DNA of 19,652 nucleotides from Bryobacterales bacterium (GTDB lineage: Bacteria > Acidobacteriota > Terriglobia > Bryobacterales > Bryobacteraceae): the NCBI GenBank assembly GCA_003154855.1, contig PMEV01000468.1:1-19652 (forward strand), in the 5' to 3' direction. This document shows, in pieces, positions 13,837-19,652 of this stretch. Numbering within the stretch: position 1 is the stretch's first letter; each line of letters begins with the position of its first letter. The position numbers and the translations under genes were made by a program. The notes beneath the pieces are model-generated. The model made no database searches. It saw only the letters and a program-made list of their open reading frames with translations, and was not told where the DNA came from.

Positions 13837-14727
13837 TCAGTCCTGCTCCATCGCGCAGCCCGGGCAGCTCACGTGCTCGAACTGCACCGTGGTGTGGTGA
13901 ATCTCGAACCGCTCTTCGAGCATGGCGTTGAGTCGCTGCAAAATCGAGTCGCTGGCCGAGAGCGGCACGTCCTGGATCAGCACATGGCAGCTTAGCGCCC
14001 GCGTGCTCGACCCCAGGCTCCAGATGTGCACGTCGTGTACGTCGAGCACATCTTCCACTTCCCGCATCGCCGCGACTACCGCCTTAAGTTTCAGGCCCCG
14101 CGGCAGCCCCTCCAGCAGAATGTTCAGCGACTCCTGGATGATGGCCCAGGCCGTCCACACGATCAGGAGCCCGATCAGCGCCGACAGCAGAGGATCCACC
14201 CTCACCCACCCGGTCTGCCGGATGATCAGCGCGCCAATCACGATGCCCAGCGCGCCCACCGCGTCCCCGAACATGTGCGCCCAGGCGCTCCGCAAATTGA
14301 TGTCGTGGCCACGCCTCCGGCGCAAGCCCAGCATGATCGCGCCGTTCACCACCAGCGCCAGGGCCGCAACGGCCAGCATGATGGTCTGGTTCACCTGCCG
14401 CGGCTCGCGCCACCGTTGGGCGCTCTCGAAGAGGATGTAGCCGGCCAGAACCAGCAGGGCCAGCGCATTGACGAAGGCCGCCAGGACTCCCGCCCGCTGA
14501 TAGCCGTAGGTCCGGCTTTCGTCCGGCGGCTTGCGCTCGAAGTAGACTCCAAACCAGGCCAGCAGTAGTGCCAGCGCGTCGGTGAAGTTGTGCCCCGCGT
14601 CGGCCACTAGCGCCAGGCTGTGAGCCCGCAAGCCCGCGGCCGCTTCCACCACCACAAACGCCGCCGTCAGCCCCAGACTCCAGATCAGGACATTGCCGGC
14701 GTCGTGCGTGTGATTGTGCTCGTGCAC
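13837..14727 (-). CDS. Cation diffusion facilitator (CDF) family metal exporter, CzcD/ZitB-like
   Basis: This 296-aa protein is expected to export Zn2+ or related divalent cations from the cytoplasm in exchange for protons. A histidine-rich N-terminus (HEHNHTHD) is followed by about six membrane helices. The metal-site motifs are HNFTD (His46, Asp50, with Asp43 nearby) in helix 2 and HMFGD (His151, Asp155) in helix 5. A cytoplasmic regulatory domain has DVHDVHIWSLGSSTRALSCHV and ends in CPGC. The start is GTG 14727, since the only upstream in-frame codons lead directly to a stop. The ribosome binding site is weak. It lies 18 nt behind ribBA, so co-transcription is likely. It converges with the glycan operon over a 24-bp gap with no obvious terminator. 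Confidence 0.92.
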   Translation of the reverse strand: MHEHNHTHDAGNVLIWSLGLTAAFVVVEAAAGLRAHSLALVADAGHNFTDALALLLAWFGVYFERKPPDESRTYGYQRAGVLAAFVNALALLVLAGYILFESAQRWREPRQVNQTIMLAVAALALVVNGAIMLGLRRRRGHDINLRSAWAHMFGDAVGALGIVIGALIIRQTGWVRVDPLLSALIGLLIVWTAWAIIQESLNILLEGLPRGLKLKAVVAAMREVEDVLDVHDVHIWSLGSSTRALSCHVLIQDVPLSASDSILQRLNAMLEERFEIHHTTVQFEHVSCPGCAMEQD

Positions 14728-14745
14728 TCTACCTAGCCTGACCTT

Positions 14746-15876
14746 TCAAACCGCGATGGGAACCTGTTCGACGATGGTAATCCCAAACGCCTCCAGCCCG
14801 ATCACGCGCCGCGGGTGGTTCGTCAGCAGCCGGATGGTGCGCAGGCCCAGGTCCGAGAGGATTTGCGCGCCGATCCCGCTTTCGTATTGCAGCAGCCTCT
14901 GGGCATCCGGGTCGGCGTAGTGTGTGAAGTCGCGGCCGTGCGCGAGTATCCGGTCCAGGTTGCCCGGGTTCTCCGCCAGCCGCATGCCCGGCCCGGTCTG
15001 GTGCAGGTAGACCAGCACTCCGCCCTCTCTGGCGATACGCTCCATGGATTCCCGCAGCGTCCGCTGGCAATCGCAACCGGCCGCCCCGAAAACGTCCCCG
15101 AACACGCAATGCGAGTGCATCCGCACCAGCACCCGCTCGCCCTTGCCCAACTCTCCACTCACCAGCGCCAGGTGAATGTCCGGGTCCGTGGAGGTGGCGT
15201 AGGCGATGCTGCGGAAGTGGCCGGAGGCGGTTTCGAGCGATCCCTCCGCCACGCGCCGTATCTGCCGCTCGTGCTGCAAGCGGAAGCGGATCAACTCGGC
15301 CACCGAGATCATCTTCAGCCCGTGATGCCGGCAGAACTCGGTGAGTTCCGGCACGCGGGCCATGGTGCCGTCCTGGTTCATGATCTCGCAGATCACGCCC
15401 GCCGGGCTCAGGGCCGCCATTCGCGCCAAGTCCACCGCCGCCTCGGTCTGCCCGGCCCGCACCAGCACTCCGCCTTCCCGCGCGCGCAACGGAAAGATGT
15501 GCCCCGGCCTGGCCAGATCGCTGGGCCGCGCCGCCGGATCGATGGCCACCTGAATGGTCCGCGCGCGGTCGGCCGTCGAGATCCCCGTGCTCACGCCTTC
15601 CCGCGCATCGATGGTCTCGTAGAATGCCGTCCCCAGCCGCGACGTGTTGTGCGGCGCCAGCGGATGCAGGTGCAACTCGTCGCATCGCTCCGGGGTCAGA
15701 GCCAGGCAGATCAGACCCCGCCCGTGCGTGGCCATGAAGTTGACGATCTCGGGGGTGACCTTCTCGGCCGCCACCGTGAGGTCTCCTTCATTCTCCCGAT
15801 CCTCGTCGTCCACGACCACCAGGATGCGACCCGCACGAATCTCCTCGACAGCCTCCGGAACCGGCACGAATGGCAT
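14746..15876 (-). CDS. ribBA: RibBA-type protein: DHBP synthase with a degenerate GTP cyclohydrolase II domain
   Basis: This 376-aa protein has two domains. The N-terminal half matches 3,4-dihydroxy-2-butanone-4-phosphate synthase, which makes the C4 unit of riboflavin from ribulose 5-phosphate. It shows VVDDEDRENEGDL (residues 21-33) with the acidic metal ligands, HGRGLIC, REGVSTGIS-ADRA and RPGHIFPL. The C-terminal half resembles GTP cyclohydrolase II and keeps the three zinc cysteines Cys257, Cys268 and Cys270 with the spacing of E. coli RibA. However, the conserved QEGRxIGL is HQTGPGMRL (292-300). The catalytic Asp-x-Arg segment before GIGAQI is replaced by LLQYES (328-333). The second activity is therefore doubtful. 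ATG 15876 has GGAT about 6 nt upstream. There is no FMN riboswitch in the 73-bp upstream gap. Confidence 0.88.
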   Translation of the reverse strand: MPFVPVPEAVEEIRAGRILVVVDDEDRENEGDLTVAAEKVTPEIVNFMATHGRGLICLALTPERCDELHLHPLAPHNTSRLGTAFYETIDAREGVSTGISTADRARTIQVAIDPAARPSDLARPGHIFPLRAREGGVLVRAGQTEAAVDLARMAALSPAGVICEIMNQDGTMARVPELTEFCRHHGLKMISVAELIRFRLQHERQIRRVAEGSLETASGHFRSIAYATSTDPDIHLALVSGELGKGERVLVRMHSHCVFGDVFGAAGCDCQRTLRESMERIAREGGVLVYLHQTGPGMRLAENPGNLDRILAHGRDFTHYADPDAQRLLQYESGIGAQILSDLGLRTIRLLTNHPRRVIGLEAFGITIVEQVPIAV

Positions 15877-15949
15877 ACTATCCAGTATCCAACAGTCGAT
15901 GGCGCAGCGAGTCGCGCGTGCCGCTGAAAGGCGGGCGCGCGGGCAAGTT
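15877..15949 (-). promoter_or_regulatory. Short spacer upstream of ribBA with possible -10 and GC-rich stem
   Basis: On the minus strand GATACT (about 15886-15891) lies 7 nt from the ribBA ATG and may be a -10, giving a nearly leaderless transcript. Farther upstream, an imperfect GC-rich inverted repeat (about 15914-15941) follows the stop of the DMT transporter gene and could terminate it partly. No FMN (RFN) element motifs are visible. Confidence 0.35.
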
Positions 15950-16987
15950 TTACGGGTAGAGCCGGGCTACCGATACCAGCGCGACCCCTGCCGCAAACAG
16001 GATCGCCATCGTTCCCATCAGGATTTTCGCCGGCGCGTCGCTGTCGCGAAACTCCTTCCATGCCAGCAGGCCCCACAGCGCACCCACCACGGCCGCGCCC
16101 TGCCCTAGTCCATAGGTCAAAGCCGGCTCCAGATGCGCTTCCGGCGCGCTCGCCACCACGAAACTCGCAATCGCTCCCACCGCCCACAGCACGCCTCCCG
16201 CGAGCCCCAGCGCGTGCTGCTTCAGCGTGCCTTTCAAGTATTCCAGCATCTCGACCGGCCTACCCTGTACTGCCAGGTTCATGAAGAACAGGTTGTAGAT
16301 GAACGTCGAGAAGAAAATCCCGGCTGCAAACATAAACGCGATCGCGTAGGGGCCCAGCCCCGCGTCCCCGGCCTGGCTGGTTTCCACCAGCGGGTAGAAG
16401 GAGCCCGCTAGCAGGCCGCCCACCACGGCCAGCACCGTCGGCTTCCAGCCCACTGTGGGAATGTTCACTCTTCCCTTTCCCATCTTTATGGCCTGCCTCG
16501 CTTTGACCAGCGCCACGCGCCGATAGGCGTAGGTGTTGACCACCACCGCGGCCAGCACGAGTCCCAACCCGGTCAGCAGCATCGTCGGATTGCCTTGCGG
16601 GTGGCTCGCCTGACTCCAGATTGCGGCCACGATCAGCGCCGTGCCCAGCCCCACGGGCAACGCCACCGACATCCCCGACACCGACACCGCCGCCAGCAGA
16701 AGCATGTTCCCCAAGTTGAAGATCGCCCCGGCGCCCATGCCCATCGCCATGTTCCGCCGGCCCGCCCGCATCAAATCGTCGCTAAAGAGAAACCCGTCGT
16801 AACCCAGGCTCCCGAACGTGAACGCCGCAATCGCCGCCGCCACCATCACGCCCAGAATGAAGTCCCAATAGAGCAGCTCAAACCGCCACTTTCCCGCGAG
16901 TTTGTAACTGTTCCACCATGAGCCCCAGCAAAACATCGTCAGCATCATGAGCAGCAACGCGTTAAGAAACGTATGTGGTAGAACCAT
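15950..16987 (-). CDS. DMT-superfamily permease, GRP/ureide-permease-like
   Basis: This 345-aa, highly hydrophobic protein has about ten predicted membrane helices and resembles the GRP/ureide permease branch of the drug/metabolite transporter superfamily. Characteristic segments are MFCWGSWWNSYKLAGKWRFELLYWDFILGV (about 18-47, with charged RFE and D), FNLGNMLLLAAVSVSGMSVALPVGLG (about 90-115) and FSTFIYNLFFMNLAVQGRP. Members move sugars, ureides or nucleobases; the substrate is not determinable here. GGGAG lies 4 nt before ATG 16987. It sits between ribF (36 bp upstream) and ribBA (73 bp downstream) on the same strand, so a role with flavin precursors or ribose compounds is conceivable but speculative. 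RhaT is similar in size and topology and is the alternative. Confidence 0.8.
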   Translation of the reverse strand: MVLPHTFLNALLLMMLTMFCWGSWWNSYKLAGKWRFELLYWDFILGVMVAAAIAAFTFGSLGYDGFLFSDDLMRAGRRNMAMGMGAGAIFNLGNMLLLAAVSVSGMSVALPVGLGTALIVAAIWSQASHPQGNPTMLLTGLGLVLAAVVVNTYAYRRVALVKARQAIKMGKGRVNIPTVGWKPTVLAVVGGLLAGSFYPLVETSQAGDAGLGPYAIAFMFAAGIFFSTFIYNLFFMNLAVQGRPVEMLEYLKGTLKQHALGLAGGVLWAVGAIASFVVASAPEAHLEPALTYGLGQGAAVVGALWGLLAWKEFRDSDAPAKILMGTMAILFAAGVALVSVARLYP

Positions 16988-17023
16988 AACTCTCCCGGAG
17001 ATGCGAGATTACCATAAAATCCT

Positions 17024-17971
17024 TCACCGCGTCACGCCGCGGTCTGTACGCCCGAAATAGGTTCTGGCACGGGCTGCGTCGCGGAGGATTTGAGCTTTCA
17101 GCGCGCCGGCCGTGGGGAACTTACGCTCGGGGCGGAGGCGGAGGAGAAAATCGACGCGGATGGAAGGCGGCGTGGCTCCGTCGAGGGGATTGAGAAGGAA
17201 GGTTTCGACGGTGAGCTCGTCGCCTCCGAAAGTGGGGCGATAGCCGACATTGGAGACGGAGGGCCAGACACGCTGGCTCGCGAGGTCGTGGGTGCGCGTG
17301 ATGTACACGCCAAGCGCCGGCAGCACGCCGGTTTGAGCGGCCAGGTTGAGCGTGGGCACGGTCTGCTTCGAGCCAATGCCCTGGCCTGTGACAACCTCGC
17401 CCTGGAGGGCGAATGGGGCCTCGAGCAGGCGTCCGGCCAGGCTGACGTTGCCGGCGGCAACCAGGCGCCGGATCTCGCTGCTGGAAACCACGCGGCCGCG
17501 CAGTCGAAGGGCGGGAATGGCCTCGACAATGAAACCGAATCGATCTCCCAACCTGGCCAGAAGTTGGGTATCCCCCGCGTGGCGGTGGCCGAAGCGGAAG
17601 TTGTCGCCGACCAGAATAGCGCGCGCGTCCAGGGCCTGGCTAAGAACGCGGCCGGCAAATTCCGAGGGCTCGAGCAGGGAAATCTCGCGGGTAAATGGCA
17701 GAATGAGCACCTGCTCGATGCCTTCCTGCAGCATGGTTGCCGCGCGCTGCTCGGGGGTGGAGAGCAGGAGCGGCACGCGCTGGGGAGCGACGATGCAGGC
17801 CGGGTGCGGATGGAAGGTCAGCGCGGAGGGTTTCCAGCCGCGTTCGCGCGCCACCTCGACGACGCGGCGCAGAATGCGCCGATGGCCGGCGTGGACACCG
17901 TCGAAGTTGCCGATAGTCAGCACGCAAGGGCCGAACCGCCCGGCCGCCTCTTCAATGCTCCGGAAGATCAC
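17024..17971 (-). CDS. ribF: Bifunctional riboflavin kinase / FAD synthetase
   Basis: This 315-aa cytoplasmic enzyme phosphorylates riboflavin to FMN and adenylylates FMN to FAD. The N-terminal nucleotidyltransferase domain has TIGNFDGVHAGH (residues 19-30, with the HxGH ATP motif), FHPHP, VGDNFRFGHRHAGD and SSSEIR (163-168). The C-terminal riboflavin kinase domain has GEVVTGQGIGSKQTVPTLNL, with the PTxN metal/ATP motif at 206-209, SNVGYRPTF, VETFLLN carrying the likely catalytic glutamate, and FLLRLRPERKF. The GTG start at 17971 is supported by GGGAGG (17978-17983) 6 nt upstream and a 4-nt GTGA overlap with the hydrolase gene. A longer open frame extends upstream but would run through the other gene. 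Length and motifs are complete. Confidence 0.94.
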   Translation of the reverse strand: MIFRSIEEAAGRFGPCVLTIGNFDGVHAGHRRILRRVVEVARERGWKPSALTFHPHPACIVAPQRVPLLLSTPEQRAATMLQEGIEQVLILPFTREISLLEPSEFAGRVLSQALDARAILVGDNFRFGHRHAGDTQLLARLGDRFGFIVEAIPALRLRGRVVSSSEIRRLVAAGNVSLAGRLLEAPFALQGEVVTGQGIGSKQTVPTLNLAAQTGVLPALGVYITRTHDLASQRVWPSVSNVGYRPTFGGDELTVETFLLNPLDGATPPSIRVDFLLRLRPERKFPTAGALKAQILRDAARARTYFGRTDRGVTR

Positions 17972-18762
17972 CGAGCGCCTCCCACGGCGATCTCGAGGCC
18001 GTCGTAGGCGAGACGCACCCCGTCGGGAAGGCGGCTCTCGGTCTCGGCGTGCGGCAGATCGTGGCAGATGTGCGTGAAAAATGCCCGGCGCGGAGCCAGT
18101 CTCGCCACGTGCTCGAGCGCGCGGTCCACCGTGGTATGCGTGGGATGCGGGCGATAGCGGAGCGCGTCCAGAAACAGCACGTCCAGTCCGCGCAGCTTCT
18201 CCATGGATTCTTCCGGGATGGCGCTGTGGTCGGTGAGATAGGCCGCGGCGCCAAACCGGTAGCCGTAGATCCAAGCGCGTCCGTGCCGCAGAGGGATGGG
18301 GACGAACTCCAGGCCGAACAGATCGAAGGGAGCGCCGTCGAGCGTATGCAGCTCCAGCCGGGGAACGTGCGATTCGTTCTTCCGATCCGCGAAGATGTAC
18401 TCGAAGATCCGGCGCACGGCTGCGATAGTATCCGGACAGCCAAAGACGGGGATCGGCGCGGTCTGGTGGTAGTTGAAGGGGCGCACGTCGTCGAGGCCCA
18501 TGATGTGATCGGCGTGGGCGTGGGTGAACAGGACGGCGTCGAGCCGGTCGAGCCGGGCGCGCAGGGCCTGCTGGCGGAAATCGGGCGTGGTGTCGATCAG
18601 GACGTTGCGTCCGCCGTACGTTATCAGGATGGAAGGGCGCAGCCGGTTGTCGCGCGGATCGCTGGAAGTGCACACGGCGCAGTGGCAGCCTATGGTCGGC
18701 ACGCCCACGCTGGTGCCGGAACCGAGAACCGTGATCACCGGCCAGGCCGCGGCGGAGATCAT
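17968..18762 (-). CDS. Metallo-beta-lactamase-fold hydrolase, PhnP-like
   Basis: This 264-aa cytoplasmic protein opens with VLGSGTSVGVPTIGC and a cysteine cluster GCHCAVC (residues 25-31), typical of the PhnP-like subgroup, where the cysteines help bind a structural metal. The active-site motif HAHADH (His81, His83, Asp85, His86) follows FT. DALRYRPHPTH and FFTHICHDL provide later ligands. PhnP hydrolyses a cyclic phosphoribosyl diester, and other relatives act on cyclic nucleotides or RNA ends. The substrate here is open, since no C-P lyase genes are near. ATG 18762 directly abuts the stop of the DUF1844 gene, and its own stop overlaps ribF, so the three genes form one tight operon. Confidence 0.9.
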   Translation of the reverse strand: MISAAAWPVITVLGSGTSVGVPTIGCHCAVCTSSDPRDNRLRPSILITYGGRNVLIDTTPDFRQQALRARLDRLDAVLFTHAHADHIMGLDDVRPFNYHQTAPIPVFGCPDTIAAVRRIFEYIFADRKNESHVPRLELHTLDGAPFDLFGLEFVPIPLRHGRAWIYGYRFGAAAYLTDHSAIPEESMEKLRGLDVLFLDALRYRPHPTHTTVDRALEHVARLAPRRAFFTHICHDLPHAETESRLPDGVRLAYDGLEIAVGGAR

Positions 18763-19077
18763 CTACTTGGGCTTCTTTTCCTCGGCGATCTGCACGTAGC
18801 GGAAGCGCAGCTCGGTGAGCGAGTTCTCCAGGTAGCGCTGCTCCTCCAGGCTGAGATTGCCACGGGTTTTCTCGAGCAGCATGCCCATCAGGTCGATGGC
18901 ATGCTGGGCCATGCGGAGATCCGGTTCGGGGCGGTCTTTCTCTTCGCCGAAGTGCAGCAGCCCGAGTTGCATCTCGGCCTGGGCACGGAGCGTGAAAACG
19001 AGGTAGTCGAAGCTCGCCGGGGGCAGCGGGAAATCCTGCTCGGCCGGTTCTGGTGTAGGGGTATCTGAGTCAGCCAT
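18763..19077 (-). CDS. DUF1844 family protein
   Basis: This 104-aa cytoplasmic protein of unknown function has an acidic, proline-rich N-terminus (ADSDTPTPEPAEQDFPLPPA). A helical DUF1844 core follows: SFDYLVFTLRAQAEMQLGL, DLRMAQHAIDLMGMLLEKTRGNLSLEEQRYLENSLTELRFRYVQ, then a lysine-rich tail EEKKPK. I recall this small family as widespread in Acidobacteria and other phyla, near housekeeping genes. The start is ATG 19077; the frame stays open upstream but would read antisense through mazG. There is no Shine-Dalgarno, and a TAGAAT box (19086-19091, minus strand) lies only 8 nt upstream, suggesting a leaderless mRNA. It is the first gene of the operon with the hydrolase and ribF. Confidence 0.88.
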   Translation of the reverse strand: MADSDTPTPEPAEQDFPLPPASFDYLVFTLRAQAEMQLGLLHFGEEKDRPEPDLRMAQHAIDLMGMLLEKTRGNLSLEEQRYLENSLTELRFRYVQIAEEKKPK

Positions 19078-19128
19078 CAAGTCATATTCTACAGCGCCCC
19101 GGCGGCCCTCTGCTAAACTGAAAACTCC
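19078..19128. promoter_or_regulatory. Compact 51-bp divergent promoter region between DUF1844 and mazG
   Basis: On the plus strand TGCTAAACT (19111-19119) is an extended -10-like box 9 nt from the mazG TTG. On the minus strand TAGAAT (19086-19091) is 8 nt from the DUF1844 ATG. Neither has a clear -35. Both predicted starts of transcription fall within a few bases of the start codons. Confidence 0.45.
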
Positions 19129-19652
19129 TTGAGCGCCGGCGACAAATTCCAGCGGCTGACCGAAATCATGGCGCGCTTGCGCTCCCCGGAGGGCTGCCCC
19201 TGGGACCGCCAGCAGAGCTTCGACAGCATCAAACCGTACCTGCTGGAAGAGACTTACGAAGTGCTGGACGCGATCGACGCGCGCAACTGGCGCGGGCTGG
19301 CCGAAGAACTGGGAGACCTGCTGCTGGAGGCGGTCTTCTTCGCGCAAATGGCCGCCGAGCAGAAGCTGTTCTCGATCGAGGATTCGCTCGACGCCATCAA
19401 CCAGAAGCTGGAGCGCCGGCACCCGCACGTTTTCGGCTCGGGGACGGCGAAGACGCCGGAAGAGGTGAAGCTGCGCTGGGACGAAATCAAGGCCCAGGAG
19501 AAAGCGGAGAAGAGCCAGACCCCGGAGCTGCTGGGGTCCGTTCCGCGGTCGTTGCCGGCGCTGGCCGAGGCGTCGCAGCTCACCTCGCGCGCGGCGGGGG
19601 TTGGATTCGACTGGCCCAACGCCGGCCAGGTGCTCGAGAAACTGGATGAGGA
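19129..19652 (+). CDS. mazG: MazG nucleoside triphosphate pyrophosphohydrolase (3' end beyond window)
   Basis: The frame is open to the right edge, giving the first 174 residues of a protein usually about 260 aa. MazG hydrolyses NTPs or dNTPs to monophosphate and pyrophosphate, cleaning the nucleotide pool and lowering stress signals. Visible motifs are LRSPEGCPWDRQQSF (residues 17-31), the EExxE site (Glu40, Glu41, Glu44), EELGD (Glu60, Asp63), then KLERRHPHVFG and EVKLRWDEIK, all standard. The start is taken as TTG 19129, because the conserved FQRLTEIM segment precedes the first ATG (19168), which would cut it off. The transcript may be nearly leaderless. It is divergent from DUF1844. Confidence 0.92.
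   Translation, partial: MSAGDKFQRLTEIMARLRSPEGCPWDRQQSFDSIKPYLLEETYEVLDAIDARNWRGLAEELGDLLLEAVFFAQMAAEQKLFSIEDSLDAINQKLERRHPHVFGSGTAKTPEEVKLRWDEIKAQEKAEKSQTPELLGSVPRSLPALAEASQLTSRAAGVGFDWPNAGQVLEKLDE

Noticed and set aside
15877..15949. FMN riboswitch (RFN element) upstream of ribBA
   Set aside because: The gap is only 73 bp and shows none of the conserved RFN blocks. The 36-bp gap upstream of the DMT transporter gene is also too short.
17972..18673. N-terminal extension of ribF to 18673
   Set aside because: It would read out of frame through the whole hydrolase gene. The GTG at 17971 has a good ribosome binding site and matches the known start of RibF proteins.
19078..19428. N-terminal extension of the DUF1844 gene
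   Set aside because: The extension runs antisense through mazG, whose motifs are unambiguous. The DUF1844 family begins near ATG 19077.

Overview
This GC-rich, gene-dense 19.65 kb window looks like a chromosomal segment of an Acidobacteriota-type Gram-negative bacterium, perhaps close to Bryobacterales/Solibacter. That placement is an inference. It rests on a very large TonB-dependent-receptor-like protein with an N-terminal carboxypeptidase-regulatory-like domain, secreted proteins with an SGxWK-N-AKSxFG motif, the style of the glycosyltransferases, and general codon use. I see no rRNA, tRNA, CRISPR, transposase, phage gene or plasmid origin.

Left part (1-3272). A proline dehydrogenase is read leftward and ends in two strong inverted repeats at the window edge. 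Divergent to it is a rightward run of two tandem paralogous secreted 157-aa proteins, followed by a GT28/MGDG-synthase-like glycolipid glycosyltransferase.

Middle part (3273-8611). A 220-bp AT-richer regulatory region carries a well-formed sigma70-like promoter and two tandem dyads. It precedes a 1117-aa Oar-like TonB-dependent receptor that uses a GTG start. After it come a secreted HEAT-repeat protein and a stand-alone 112-aa PAS protein.

Glycan module (8666-13812). Four tightly packed rightward genes, with overlaps or a 1-nt gap at the junctions, form one operon: a GT4 glycosyltransferase, a secreted DUF3108 protein, a glycosyltransferase-methyltransferase fusion, and an ABC-2 polysaccharide-export permease. 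The permease carries an extra N-terminal beta-sandwich-like domain resembling the cargo-recognition domain normally found on the Wzt ATPase. No ATPase gene is present. The set suggests synthesis, methyl modification and export of a surface glycan.

Right part (13837-19652). Leftward genes, in order of transcription, are DUF1844, a metallo-beta-lactamase-fold hydrolase, ribF, a DMT-superfamily (GRP/ureide-permease-like) transporter, ribBA and a cation diffusion facilitator. Two riboflavin/FAD genes therefore flank a transporter. The GTP cyclohydrolase II half of RibBA keeps its zinc cysteines but lacks the recognisable catalytic segments, so it is probably a RibBX-like protein. Divergent from DUF1844, across only 51 bp, is a 3'-truncated mazG gene with a TTG start that runs off the right edge.

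Several genes are preceded by a GCTAnnnT-type extended -10-like box. At mazG and DUF1844 this lies so close to the start codon that the transcripts may be leaderless or nearly so.
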